A DNA stretch of 64,000 nt from Muscardinus avellanarius (GCA_963383645.1 OY726571.1:18293376-18357375), one strand, 5' to 3'. Counted from the stretch's first letter, positions 31,965 through 43,280 are shown. The notes: generated from the sequence alone by a model not told the origin. Translations and numbers: made by a program.

Positions 31965-32340
31965 TTGCTGCTATCACAGATTTAAGCCACACATTCAAGG
32001 GCTTAAAAATAAAACAAACTTACCTTAAGAGTGCTTGGGAGTCAGATGCCCAAAATCAGTTTCCCTGAGCTAGTTAAAGTGTCAGCAGGGCTTGTTCATT
32101 CTGGAGGGGCTGAGAGAAGAAGCTGGGCCCTTGTCCTTTTTAGTATTTAGTGGCTACTTCTATACTTTTGGATTTTGGCAGCCAATATCCCCCAGGATTA
32201 TCTCTCCTTCTTGGGATCTTTGATTTCATTATATCTGGAAAAACCATTTTGCCAAATGAAGCAACAGTCAAAGGTTCTAGGAACCAGGAAGTAAAGACTT
32301 GGGGTTGAAGGGGCATCATCAAGTCTATCACACCCATAAG
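31965..32340 (-). mobile_element. Ancient LTR/MER-like repeat
   Basis: tattgctgctatcacagatt, aagtgtcagcagggcttg, attctggaggggctgagaga resemble the complement of an old mammalian LTR-type repeat (gctgctgtaacaaatt...tctggaggct). Family not determined. Confidence 0.4.
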
Positions 32341-33527
32341 ATAGAGAAGAAATGCTGCTTTTAATTATAATGCAATAAAATCCATTTAAGCGAACACTTG
32401 TGAGCATAGTTCCATCAATTTTCAGTGCAAAAGTAAGTCAGAATCCAATAGTGACTAAGGCTTTGTAAAAATGAATGAATTTTTTAATCACAGATATAGA
32501 AGTGTTCGTTAGTATAAAATTGCACAAAATTGTATAAAAATGCAATTGATATAAACTACAAGATGTTTCCTTTCCCTCTAATACTGACAAAAACTTCAGC
32601 TAGGTATTGAGTTTGTAAAAAACAGACTTTGAAAAATAGTTTTTTCCTCAAAACCTTGTAGGAAAAAGGAAACATCCATTTTCAGGAAGGGAACATGTTG
32701 TTCAGTGGAGTTTCAGATGTAACCAATAGCAAGGTAAGAAATAGAAGAATGAAAGAATAAAGAAATCATATGCTGTGGCTAATTTTTTCTAATAAGTAAA
32801 GTGCTAATCATTCTCGAAAAATTTCTCACACAAAAACTTAGGCTTTACATTATACAACATGAGCCTCAGCTGTAAGTCAAGGCAGACCTCCTCTACAAGG
32901 TAAACACCTGCTCCTATGTCTGAACCCAAAGGGTGCTGAGATTTAGAGGGACACCAGGAGAACAAGGGTCCTCTTAAGATGCCTAGAAATAGCTAGAAGT
33001 CGTAAGAGGAAAGCCTTGAGAGAGACAGCCAGTGTGACTGTGGCAAAAATGCTAAAAAGAAAGTCACTAGTCAATTAACTTTGAGTATGAGGTGTCCAAG
33101 AAAGTTTTCACTGTTCCAGAGCAAGAACTAAATGATTTAGGAAAACTTGACTCTATTTTGATAGCGAGAAACAGAATAGCAAAAATTTCAAAGTTAGTCT
33201 TACTAAACAGGGTATCTGAAATTAGTTTTACAAAACTAAATCACATTTTAAACATTATTTTTGCTTTGGGAACAAACAGATTGAGAAGAATTGAAGAGGA
33301 TTCACTGTTGGTTAATTGCAGTTGGTAGACCTCATTAACCCAAGTTTTTATCATTTAAATAGATGCCATTAGAGAAGGTAATAAGATTGTAAGATATGTT
33401 GCAATATGAATTATATAATTAATGTCATCCCAAGAAACTGGAATATCATTTCTGGCTATTGGTCTGAATTCAAGATATTTTATAAAATAGAAAATGAGAC
33501 AGAGTAATATTTGTTATTTTAATAGTG
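32341..33527. other. Unique AT-rich sequence
   Basis: No gene or repeat family recognised; 78-codon frame at 33092-33328 has no recognisable domain. Confidence 0.35.
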
Positions 33528-33534
33528 TGTTCTT

Positions 33535-33739
33535 GAGCGGGGCATGGTAGCCCATGCCTATAATCCCAGTACTTGGTAGGCAAGGACAGGAGGGAGACAG
33601 GTTTGAGATCAGTTTCAGCAACTTTGTGAAACTCTCAAACACCTAGTAAGACCCTGTTTCAAAATAAAAAAGGACTGGGGTGTAGCACGGAGGTAGAATG
33701 CCCCTAAGTTCAGTCCCCAGTACCCCCCCCAAAAAAATC
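33535..33739 (+). mobile_element. B1-dID SINE (type A)
   Basis: gcggggcatggtagcccatg head to cagtccccagtacccc plus A7. Target duplication tgttctt at 33528-33534 and 33740-33746. Confidence 0.9.
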
Positions 33740-33895
33740 TGTTCTTACAAACTATTGATAATGTTGGACATGCAGCAGCTGGACATTTGAAAAGAATAAA
33801 AATATAGAAATGTAAAAGGATGTTCCAAATTTACATTTTGTTTTTATTCCATTTATGTTTTATAACAATGGCATTTGTTTTTAAAATACTCACAG

Positions 33896-34396
33896 GGCTC
33901 TTTCTATAACTCGACCTCTTCCTGTTACCCCTTTCCTCCTAGTTATTACTGATTCGGGGAAGCATCTGGTTTTTATTTTCTGTGCTATTTCTCTGTGTAT
34001 GCCACATTGCAAGTACCAATCCCACTCTTGATGGCCCCAGTAGTGGCCTGGCTACCCAGTGGACTGATCCAGACCTCGCTGGCTCCAGCAGCGGCCTTGC
34101 CTCATGGGAGGTCGAGTTATAGAAAGGGCCCTATAGCAAAGCAATTAAGGTGACCAATCAGAGGGTATGGGATAGGAGAGGATGGAGCCTCTTTAAAAAG
34201 CAGGAGGTACATAAACATATGTATCAAAGTTAATCACCAAACAAGCATGGGATCGAGGGAGGGGGAGGGAATGGGATGGGGATTGGATGAGGGCTAACTG
34301 GATGATGTGTGTTTGTATATCCTCTCAAGTCTTGTATTCCAATGTGATGTATGATTACAATGCACCAATAAATATAAATTAAAAAATAAAATAAAA
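33896..34396 (+). mobile_element. Twin-primed L1 3' end (5' inversion)
   Basis: Left half (33896-34108) is the L1 3'UTR in minus orientation, including two units of the same minisatellite seen at 7684-8066; right half (34109-34396) is the plus-strand terminus to (AAAAT)n. The inverted junctions share 24 bp with one mismatch (33894-33917 versus 34109-34132). Target duplication taaaatactcacag at 33882-33895 and 34397-34410 proves a single insertion. Confidence 0.92.
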
Positions 34397-34410
34397 TAAA
34401 ATACTCACAG

Positions 34411-34859
34411 GAAGATATAGCATATTCTGTTATCTCAAGTTATTTAAGAAAACTGTTTCTCTTATTACTCCAAAAAACCTAACATTAATTATAAAAAAAA
34501 AAGTTTTTTGTTTTCCGGAGATCCCACGTAAATAGTCCTGGTGCAATTGCTGTAGTTAATGGGAAAGCACTTGCATTCCCCTGCAGCCAGCTGTTAGGAA
34601 ATGTCCAGGAGACAAGGACATTTGTACCCTGTCTCTCAGCACTCTATTAACTCCAGTGATGCGTGTCATTGTGTGTGCGGTGGTTCCAGGAGATAGTCTC
34701 TTTACATGAAGGGATGTTTGGGGAAGAATTTGTCCTCTCCTTTATTTACTACTGTTTGCAACATCGTTGTCTAGTGCATGTCAAAACTCTGAACAAACTT
34801 CATTAGGTCTGTCTGAAGTGAGACTCTTCAACCAAGATAATGCTTCTGCCGCACATCAA
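34411..34859. other. Unique sequence
   Basis: Nothing recognised. Confidence 0.35.
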
Positions 34860-34869
34860 GATGGATGTC

Positions 34870-35084
34870 AGCTGGGCGTGGTGGCGCACGCTTGTAATCC
34901 CAGCATTTAGGAGGCTGAGAGAGGAGGACCGTGGTGCACGGACAGCCTCAGCTACTTAGTGAGGCCCTGTGCAATTCAGTGAGACCCTATTTCAAAATGA
35001 ACAATAAAAAATAGGGCTGAGAGTGGAGCTCGGAGGTAGAATGTCCCTGGGTTCCATCTCCAGTACCTCAAAAAAAAAAAAAAT
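34870..35084 (+). mobile_element. B1-dID SINE (type A)
   Basis: agctgggcgtggtggcgcac head to ccatctccagtacctc plus A13. Target duplication gatggatgtc / gatagatgtc. Confidence 0.94.
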
Positions 35085-35310
35085 GATAGATGTCTTCACA
35101 AATGTCTTCACTATTCTCTATTGAGAAAAATGTTTTCTAAGGTGCAAGGGGGCATGATGCCCAATTATGCTCCTCTGAAGTCCTCACTCCTGAAAGGCTA
35201 CATGTGAATCATGGAGTGCATATTCCATATTCTGTATTTAGTAAGTGCATAGATAGCTTAACTGCAGCATAATAGCCAAAAGCTGTTATTCTGCTATTTG
35301 AACAGCTAGG

Positions 35311-35470
35311 TATGAGCCTGGCAGAGTATGTATGCTTGTATTTGGGAGGCTAAGACAGGAGGATCACAGGTTTGAGGCCAGTCTCAGCAATGTAGTGAGA
35401 CTCAGCATCCTGGTGACATCCTGTTTTAAATCAAAAATAAAAAGTGACTAGGAATATAGCTCGTTTGAAA
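35311..35470 (+). mobile_element. B1-dID SINE, decayed
   Basis: gcctggcagagtatgtatgc, tttgggaggctaagacagga, ggtttgaggccagtctcagc, then a degraded dID start (gactaggaatatagctcg). Deleted in the head. Confidence 0.75.
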
Positions 35471-35576
35471 TAATGAGGCATCTTCTAGAGCTTGATTATA
35501 TTTTATTATTATTATGAATTTGTTGCAGTTATGTCTATTACTTTTTAAATGTTCTTATAAGTACCAATAGTATTAT

Positions 35577-35592
35577 ATGTGCTTATATTTTA
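35577..35592. repeat. Target-site duplication of half-L1 copy 2, left
   Basis: atgtgcttatatttta, repeated exactly at 38382-38397. Confidence 0.92.
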
Positions 35593-35944
35593 TTTTATTT
35601 TTTTTTTTTACTTTTTATTTTTTTTTAATTTTATTTTATTGGTGCACTGTATTCATACATCATAGTGGGATACAAACTTTTGTAGACATACATGCACATA
35701 TCGCCCAGTCAGCCCCCACCTGATCCCCACCCCATTCTCTCCCCATCCCTCCTTCCCATGCTTGGCTTAGTGGTTGACATCTAGTATTATAGCAATTTAT
35801 CCAAAATTAAAAATGATAATCTCACATAACAGTTTCATTTGTCTGATACCAAGCGTTTGATGATTTAAAGATAGCATTTCAATATTTCTTTTTGCTTTCT
35901 TTCTTACTAGAGCATATTTTTTTCTGTTTTTTTAGGTGAAACTA

Positions 35945-36685
35945 TCATATATTTATATATTTATTTTTCAGAAAAAAATCTATCCTAATATGGAGTATGA
36001 ATTCTAGATACCCAAAACGATCTTGAAAAAGAACAAAGCTAGCAGATATATATTTTCTGATTTCAAACCATATAAAGCTACAATAATTGAAACAGTGTAG
36101 TACTGTTCTAAAGGCAGATATATAGACCATTGGAGTTAAATACAAGCCTAGAGCTAAATTCTTCCCTATATTGTCAAGTTATTTTTGACAAGGTTTCCAC
36201 GAACATTTGGTGGTGGAAATAATAATCTTTTAACTAAATATTGTTGAAAAATAATAATTACATGGAAAAGAATAAAATTGGACCTTTACCTAATCCCACA
36301 TACAAGTATTAACTCAAAATAGATAAAAGACCTAAATATAAATCTTAAGACTATAAACTTTTAGGAGAAAATCCGGGTCATAAAACCTCACAACATTGAA
36401 ATTGGCAGTGATTTCTTGGATATGATTTCAATGGCACAGGCAACAGAAGAATATACAAACTCCCTAAAAAATAAATAAAAAAAAATATTGTATATCCAAA
36501 GACAATGTAAACAGAGTTAAAAGTTACTAATAGAATGGGATAAAATATTTCCAATTGCTGTATCTGAAGGTATATTAATATTCCAACTAGAAATCCTAAA
36601 AATTAACAACAATAAAGGCAAACAATACAACTTAGAGATAGGTAAAAGACTAACATAAATAATGAATCTCCACAGATAACCAATC
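35945..36685 (+). mobile_element. L1 ORF2 segment in inverted orientation inside copy 2
   Basis: On the plus strand reads as late L1 ORF2 (acatggaaaagaataaaatt, ggacctttacctaatcccac, atacaagtattaactcaaaa, tagataaaagacctaaatat). Stops in all frames. Near-identical in content and limits to 12254-12990 of copy 1. Confidence 0.85.
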
Positions 36686-37648
36686 TTAGTTGTCTGTTGG
36701 ATGGAAACTCTTGTTTCTCTGGTTCTGGTGAGTGTTACCTATTTCTTCTTTGTAGTTAATCTCTTTGAGTATTTTCTCTAGCGCTGGTTTTGAAGACATA
36801 AATTCCTTCAGTTTCTGTTTGTCATGGAAGCTTCTTATTTCTCCATCTAACTTGATAGAAAGTTTTGCTGGATAGGAAATTTTTGGCTGGAAGTTGTTTT
36901 CTTTCAGAGTTTGGAATATGTTACTCCAAGCCCTTCTGGCTCTCATGACTTGGTTTGGGAAGTCTGGAGTGATTCTAATTGGTTTGCCTCTGAATGTCAG
37001 TTGGCCCTTTGTTTTTGTTGCCTTTAAGATTCTCTGCTTGGCTTCCACATTGGTCATTTTGACAATTATATGGCGTGGGGATCCTCTTCTCCGATCCTGT
37101 CTAAAGGGAGTTCTATAAGTTTCCTGGACCTGTGTATCAACCTCTTGCTCTATATTTGGAAAATTTTCTGCTATTACTTCCTTGAAGAGATTGTTGATCC
37201 CTTTGGTATCACTTTCTTTTCCCTCCTCTATTCCAATTATTCTTAGGTTAGCTCTCTTAAGATGGGCCCATATTTCTTCAATGTCAGATTCCTGCTGTTG
37301 GAAATTTTTTTCTAGATTAGAAACTATGCATTCATTTTTGGATTGCTCATCTTCTAAGAGCGAGATTCTGTTCTCCATGTGGTCTAATCGGTTGTTCATG
37401 CTTTGAATTGAGGCCTTTACTTCATTAATTGCATCCTTTATCTCTTTTTGGCTCTCTCTGAGTTCTTTTCGAAGCACCTCTATTATTTCTACAGTTATTT
37501 TCCTGATTTGATCTTCTAGAAATCTCTGATTTTCTGTTTTATCAGGTTCTGATGTTGTGGGGTTGTGCACACTCATTACTCCAGTGTTATTCCTCTTTCC
37601 CATGATTTCGGAGGTTTGTGCCTTCTCTGGGTTCTTCCCTTGGGTCAC
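36686..37648 (-). CDS. L1 ORF1p-like RNA-binding protein, intact frame (copy 2)
   Basis: 320 codons from the upstream ATG; the preferred start at 37603 (MGKRNN) gives 305 aa, as in copy 1. Same domain order: coiled-coil stretch about 40-130, RRM-like 131-225 (NLRIIGI, PRHIIVKM), C-terminal domain with RRAW and YPAKLS. Differences from copy 1 (about 23 by count) cluster at residues 24-31 and 100-117, while the RRM and C-terminal halves are nearly identical. No frameshift or stop. Expected role is binding the element RNA in cis; whether either copy is expressed cannot be seen. Confidence 0.9.
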   Translation of the reverse strand: MTQGKNPEKAQTSEIMGKRNNTGVMSVHNPTTSEPDKTENQRFLEDQIRKITVEIIEVLRKELRESQKEIKDAINEVKASIQSMNNRLDHMENRISLLEDEQSKNECIVSNLEKNFQQQESDIEEIWAHLKRANLRIIGIEEGKESDTKGINNLFKEVIAENFPNIEQEVDTQVQETYRTPFRQDRRRGSPRHIIVKMTNVEAKQRILKATKTKGQLTFRGKPIRITPDFPNQVMRARRAWSNIFQTLKENNFQPKISYPAKLSIKLDGEIRSFHDKQKLKEFMSSKPALEKILKEINYKEEIGNTHQNQRNKSFHPTDN

Positions 37649-38381
37649 TATGGCTTCACTTAAGGTGCTCTGGATCTCGAGTCTGTATTATCTCAGACCC
37701 CACTACTTCTTTACTGTGTTGTATCACAGAGTCTCCGACCCAGGGAGTCGATAGAGGCTGCTTTAAACTATGGGGGGTGCCAGGTTGCACGTTCTCCTAT
37801 GGTGTGATATCTCTGCCACCACCACTCCCTCACTGGGTCAAGTCCCAGGAGGCACAATACTGCGATTTCTCCTCCGTGGCCCGCAATTTGACTCACTGTT
37901 CTTGAGTACGCAGATGTAGCTGTACTGGACTCGGTGAATTCACTGCTGCTGCCGCCGCCGGTGGCAATATGGCGCCTCTGCCACGCCCTTGGCCATGAGG
38001 CTGGCATATTTTTTCTTCTCTGGTTTCGTTTTCCACTCTGAATCCCTGCAGCGTGTGCTGAGCTCAGCCACTGGGAGCTTTAAATGCTGTCTGCGCCGAA
38101 AGATCCCGCCTGGCTGTTCCGCAGCGGCTCACCTGGCTTGCTGTAGCCGTCTGTTGAGTTCGCCGCTGCCGCCGGCAGTATGGCGCTGCTGCCGCGTCCT
38201 CGGGCGCGTGTGTCTCCTCTGTGGCCCTGAGCTCTGTTCTCAGTCCGCTTTCTCTCTGGAGCCTGGTGGTTTTTTTTGTTTTTCTGGTGATGGTGTTTTC
38301 TGGCTATGAAAGGCGCTCTTTTTGTGGTAATGGAGATTGGTTGTTAGCGGGACTCTTAAGCCCCGCTTTTCTCGGTCGCCC
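37604..38381 (-). promoter_or_regulatory. L1 5'UTR of copy 2
   Basis: GC-rich; contains the two related blocks around the gccatattgcc (about 37970) and gccatactgcc (about 38177) sites that copy 1 also has. The leading YY1-type AAGATGGCG is cut by the 5' truncation. Confidence 0.7.
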
Positions 38382-38417
38382 ATGTGCTTATATTTTAGCT
38401 ACCACCTGTTAAGTCCA

Positions 38418-38421
38418 TTTC

Positions 38422-38452
<31 letters not shown>

Positions 38453-38453
38453 G
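38418..38453. repeat. (TCTG)n microsatellite
   Basis: About eight GTCT units. Confidence 0.95.
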
Positions 38454-39274
38454 GTAGACACAAGCCACTAGGAAAATAGCAGACAGTTGTTTCCACTGAA
38501 GTGGGAGTAGGCCCCAGAAGTCTGGAATTTCAAGAGTTATACAGGTGATTGCGGTTCACACACCAAAACCGGGAGCCACAAATATGGCTTTTTAAAATTA
38601 AGGTGACATAGTTTCAGTCTCCCAGGTTTCAGCATCTTGTGTAAGTGCAGCCCCCAGAAACTTGCTGAGCAGCTGGGATGCCAGGCAGGTGCTGGCACCT
38701 ATCACAGAAGCATCTGCCCCGGCTCACCTCTTTTATAGGCCCTGTGTGACCATTAGCAAGACGGCATCACAAAGACTTGGCCACCCAGCAAAGCCACTAT
38801 CTTTCTTCCTACCAGCTTTATCTGCAAAATTAAAGCTTCCAATTTTATCCACTGGAGAAAAATATTTTTTCCAGATTTTGCAATATGTTTACACAGCAAG
38901 TGGCTGTGACCTTGTGACATTCCCAGGGCAGGGTAGGTTCTGAAGCATCTGACTCTGTCTTGAGTAAAGAAAGGGAAATCATAAGTCCCCAAAGAATCCT
39001 AAACAGGCATGCAAGCTATTTGCAGATTCTATTATTTTTTCATTTTAAAATGGTTGGAAGGAGAAGTCATGGGGAGGAAAAACTAAAATAAAACAAAATG
39101 CCTATTGTGCCACCATGCCTGTGTTCAACCTCAAACAAGTACAGGCATAACTCCAACATAGTTCTAGAAGGTTGTGGCTCAGTGTACATGTGCAGCACCT
39201 AAAGGCATGGTTCAATGTAGATTCCTCAGCCTCACTCAAAGATTTGGTCCAAGATGGAGTTCTACACAGTGAGT
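38454..39274. other. Unique sequence
   Basis: No gene or repeat family recognised; a 93-codon plus frame at 38662-38943 has no recognisable domain. Confidence 0.35.
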
Positions 39275-39898
39275 TCCCCAGAAAATTGAGAATAGATTCA
39301 CCATATGATCTAGCTATACCACTCCTGGTTATCTTTCCAAAGTTACTAAAATCAGAATATTACAGTAATATTATATGAATATTCAAATTTATAGCAGCAC
39401 AATTCACAATAGCCAAATGATGGAACCAATCTAGGTGTCCCTCAACTGGTGAGTGGATTACAAAATTATGAGAAATACACACAATGGAATTATACTCAGC
39501 ACTAAAGAAAAACAATATGATGTCTGTTGCAGGAAAATGGATGGACCAAGAGAACATCGTGTTAAATGAGGTTGTGTTAAGTGGGATTATTATGTTGAAT
39601 GACATTAGCCAGTCTCAGAAAGCAATGTTTTCTTTCATATGTTTGCCCTCATATGTGGAGGCTGGGGAGTAACTAGGATAACAAGAGATTTTAGATATGG
39701 AGGAGAAACTGCAGTGGATCCAGGGAGGTGATTTAGGGGAAGGGGAAATGCCAATGTCAATCTCAGCATTCTGAATGGGGAAGGGAAGAGTGGGGAGGGA
39801 GCCTGCCAAGTGCTGTGGGCATGTATGTCCCCATCACTATGAACTCCATTATGATGTGAGACCATAATGCATCAAGAATTTTTAAAAGCCTTTAAAAA
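39275..39898 (+). mobile_element. L1 3' end (late ORF2 and 3' UTR)
   Basis: ttcaccatatgatctagcta, gcagcacaattcacaatagc, ctaggtgtccctcaactggt, tggaattatactcagcacta, ctcatatgtggaggctgggg, then gaccataatgcatcaagaat. Frame broken (for example taa at the start of 39672). Confidence 0.88.
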
Positions 39899-40600
39899 AT
39901 AAGATATGATGTAGACAGTCCATAGAAAGTCTAGGAAAAGTATGGCAAAAATAATCCTTGGCATGCTCTCCCTGATATTTGGACTAAGATTTCAATTTCA
40001 AATGTCATTTTCTTCTATCTCTTTATGTTAGTAGCTGAGAGAGTTTTCTAAGTCTGAATATTATGGAACATAAATAACTGCTAGTGGATACTTGAACCCA
40101 CAATTGGTAGCAAGCCGTACGTGCTAAGGACATATTAGTTAACTGAAGTAAATACACATAAGATGAACCTGATGATGTGCCCTGGTTCTGGTCTTACTGA
40201 TAGTTCATACACATGACAGACCAGTGGGACAATGGATAAAGATGGCTAAATGATACCATGTTCATCTCGACGACACCTCTTTCTCCTCTGATGTTTCATT
40301 AGCTAATTCTCTTCTTTGACATGCTGTGCCCTGAGTACCACATGCATTTCAAAGTGTTTCCTCATATTAACACGTTCCTATTAATTATAAAAATTATTTT
40401 TCTTTTTGAGTACAGTTATTCCATTCCAAGTTTAAATTATCACTCTCATCAGCCACCTTTCTTCTATAATGGAAGCTATTGTCACTTCCTAATGTGTTAA
40501 TATATGTCCATCGATGCAGAGTGCCACTAGGAGACAGTTTAGTGTTTCTCTGTATGAATATTACCAAGTGTCTACTACAACTTCTGTTTAAAAACAGATA
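39899..40600. other. Unique sequence
   Basis: Nothing recognised. Confidence 0.35.
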
Positions 40601-40605
40601 AGTTG

Positions 40606-40650
40606 TTCTCTCTCCCTCTCTCTCTCTCTCTCCCTCCCTCCCTCCCTCCT
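40606..40650. repeat. (CT)n / (CCCT)n tract
   Basis: Pyrimidine run of CT then TCCC units on plus. Confidence 0.93.
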
Positions 40651-40964
40651 TTTCTTTAGCTTTTCCAGTTACTTTTATCATTCTTCAATCTGTAGAATTC
40701 CTCTTCATCTCTTTACTTATTTCTCAGTATAGACTACCTCAAAAGTTTTCAATAAAATATTCTAATTACAGAAACTTGATAAAACAGAAGACTAATATCC
40801 AACATCTAGAAAATCTGAATGGTAGTGTTTCATACTTCAAAACAGTAACTATGGAATTCCAAAGAAAGGAAATGAAGTTGACAACTGTCTCCCGTTGGTT
40901 GATGTCACGAGTTGATACAGCCAACACATTTTTACTGGTCTCGCTGCCTAGGGATGAGGCTTTA

Positions 40965-41140
40965 TGTGTGTATTTGGTACTGGGGATTAAACTCAGGAAC
41001 TTTCTATCTCTGAGCTACACCCCAGACCTTCTTATTTTTTTATTTTGAAACAGGGTCTTGTCAAGTTGCTGAGGCTGACCTCAAACCTAAGATCTTCCTG
41101 TCTCCACCTCCCAAGTACTGGGACTATAGTTGTGTCTACC
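40965..41140 (-). mobile_element. B1-dID SINE (type A, shortened)
   Basis: tttggtactggggattaaac tail complement, linker complement (ttattttgaaacagggtct), B1 complement to gactatagttgtgtctacc. One of the two cttagtgaggc repeats is absent. Confidence 0.87.
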
Positions 41141-41850
41141 AGCTCCAGCTCTCGGAGTAGCTGTTTCTATCACAAATGAATACTAAAATGTTATACTGTG
41201 TGGACATTACTAAAGACCTTGAGAAGGAAAACTCGTGACCTATCATCTTAATCTCCCTTTCCTCCTACCCTTTCTTGAAGGTTCCTCAAATCCCGATGCT
41301 GTCCCCTCTGAAAGGCACATGTTTGCTGACAGTTGTCTGGGATGAATCATTGCAAGCTCCTCTGTATATTGTTACTCTTATAATTATTGAGTTATTTTTC
41401 ATAGGAAAACCGGACATGTTCAAATTCTAAGGATATTTCTTAAGGCAAGATGCTCACCTCTCTATATCAGCTTCCCATCCATGGAAATATGAGTAATATT
41501 TCTGTTGTCTGCTCCAATAAACATGTGCACAAAGGTGAACTGTGGCCTGTTATATGGCAGGCTCAACAGATACAAACATGGTCCTTGCTCTTATAAAGTT
41601 TACACTCCAGTTCAAGAACCTGTATAAAAAACCTATATGATAACTAAAATGAATATGCCTATGCCTATGCATTTTAGAAAAATAAAATAATAATTTTTAT
41701 TTTTCCTGTGCTTCATATGGTTAAGTTCCAAGGCAGTGACTTACAGTTTTATACTGACTATGCCTGACCCCTCTTTTTTTTTCAGATTTGTTAATCTTTG
41801 CAGTTTTTTTGTTGAAGAGATGACTTAACAATATTAAATATACTTTTAAG
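41141..41850. other. Unique sequence
   Basis: No gene or repeat recognised. Confidence 0.35.
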
Positions 41851-42110
41851 ATGGGAGTGGTGGTACATGCCTATAATCCCAGTACTTGGAAAGCTGAGAC
41901 AAGATGATCACAGGTGCACATGGTGGTGCACACTGGGATTACACCTAAGTAATCCCAGTATTTGGGAGGCTGAGACAGGAGGATCACAAGTTCACAGCCA
42001 CCCTCAGTTACTTAGTGAGACCCTGTTTCAAAATAAAGAAAAAAAGTGGGGCTGGGGGAGTAGCTCAGAAGTAGAATGCTGTTGGGTTCCATCCCCAGTA
42101 CTACAAAAAT
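41851..42110 (+). mobile_element. Dimeric B1 + B1-dID SINE
   Basis: A truncated B1 head (41851-41915, tgggagtggtggtacatgcc to gatcacag) is followed by a second complete B1-dID (from gtgcacatggtggtgcacac to ccatccccagtactac). Two B1 heads in tandem with one dID tail. Confidence 0.85.
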
Positions 42111-42131
42111 AATTTTAAATAAAAAATACAT

Positions 42132-42331
42132 GAGGCTGGTCATGGTGGCATATGCCTATAATCCCAGTACTTGGAAGGATCACAAGTTCCAGGACAGCCT
42201 CACCAATATAGCAAGACTTGAAACAACCAAGCAACCTACTGAGACCCTGTTTCAAATTTAAAAAAAATTAAAAAGCTGGGGTATAGCTCAGAGATAGAAT
42301 GTCCCTGGATTCAGTCCCCAGTACCACACAC
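42132..42331 (+). mobile_element. B1-dID SINE (type A)
   Basis: ggctggtcatggtggcatat head, short internal deletion after acttggaagg, tail tggggtatagctcagagata to cagtccccagtaccac. Confidence 0.9.
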
Positions 42332-42469
42332 AAAAAAGTACATAGGTATGACAATAAGGGCATCTAATATCATCAGATCGATTCAAATATTAAATGAGAT
42401 CCTCAATTTAAAGTATGTTTTTTTAAAAAGTGAGTTTAAAATAAATTTCAGTAATGATTATTTTTATTA

Positions 42470-42815
42470 CACAAAGATAATATGATTATGTAGCCCATAT
42501 AAAAAACCTCAAAAAACTATTAGAAATTATTAAAGTGTTGGATATAAAATCAACACATAAAAATCAATATATATCACCAATAAACATTTAGAGCATGTGT
42601 CTTTTTATAAACAATTACAACAAAAACAATCATCCTGGGAGTAAATCTCAAAGCAGCTAAGCAAAATCTTTATAGAAAAAAAAATTTATAACATCATTGA
42701 AGTACATAAAACAAGTAGATAAATGGAGTATATGGTAGAGAAGTTCTATCATAAAAATGACAGTTCTCTCAAATTAAACTATAAAAATCAGTATACTTTC
42801 AGTCCCAATAGGATG
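42470..42815 (+). mobile_element. Old L1 ORF2 fragment
   Basis: aagataatatgattatgtag, ggatataaaatcaacacata, aaaatcaatatatatcacca, gggagtaaatctcaaagcag correspond to successive L1 ORF2 landmarks. Many stops. Confidence 0.65.
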
Positions 42816-43280
42816 TATGTCAGAAGCTTTGGAAGAAGGAGATATCACATCCTCAGGGACTGAGTATAGAGATGTGTCAGGATTTAAAGAAGGAAGTCAA
42901 CAAATCTACACCTGTACCACAATCACCCCTACCTTCCAGGCTTGATGCAGGGAAGGAAGACAGGAGCTCAGAAATGCAAGTAGAGCTGAAAACTTGAAAC
43001 AGAGGAGCTGTAGCCATGGCTATATGTGTTCACTATCCCAACTGCTAAGAGGCAGAAAGGAGGCCAGAAAGATGAATTCCCTTGTCATCCTCTCTCTCGC
43101 CCCCACCATGGTCTCCTCCTGGTGTTTCCCATTGACTAAATTCAACTAGAAGTCAGAAGATTAAAAAGAAAATAATACAGGGATGCATCCCCATAGATGA
43201 CAAGCTGAGGTTTCATTTATATGTTATAATTTTTCTTTCCAACTTTTTTTCACTTAAATTGTGCTTTGAAGATGGACCTT
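42816..43280. other. Unique or ancient-repeat sequence
   Basis: Moderate GC, possibly an old LTR-like repeat (ccatggtctcctcctggtgt, ttcccattgactaaattcaa), unassigned. Confidence 0.3.

Larger units (their letters stand above)
35593..38381 (-). mobile_element. Half-L1 (HAL1-like) chimera, copy 2
   Basis: Minus-strand insertion bounded by a perfect 16-bp duplication. In transcript order (right to left): 5'UTR 38381-37604 beginning ggcgaccgagaaaag (about 15 bases shorter than copy 1 and lacking the ggacttccgggaagat start), ORF1 37603-36686, an inverted ORF2 segment about 36685-35945, sense L1 3' terminus with the gtgcac end at about 35640, A-rich tail. The ORF1/ORF2 junction lies at the same point as in copy 1. 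No extra 3' sequence after the tail. Replication must rely on an autonomous L1. Confidence 0.92.

Noticed and set aside
36894..37406. Plus-strand frames of 74 codons inside half-L1 copy 2 (and mirror frames at 11593-12045)
   Set aside because: They are antisense to the real ORF1 and recur in both copies only because ORF1 does.
35593..38381. Segmental duplication explaining the two half-L1 copies
   Set aside because: Flanks differ, orientations differ, and each copy has its own exact target-site duplication.
37557..38412. Plus-strand frames of 63-106 codons over the half-L1 5'UTR
   Set aside because: Antisense of a GC-rich L1 5'UTR; no start context or motif.
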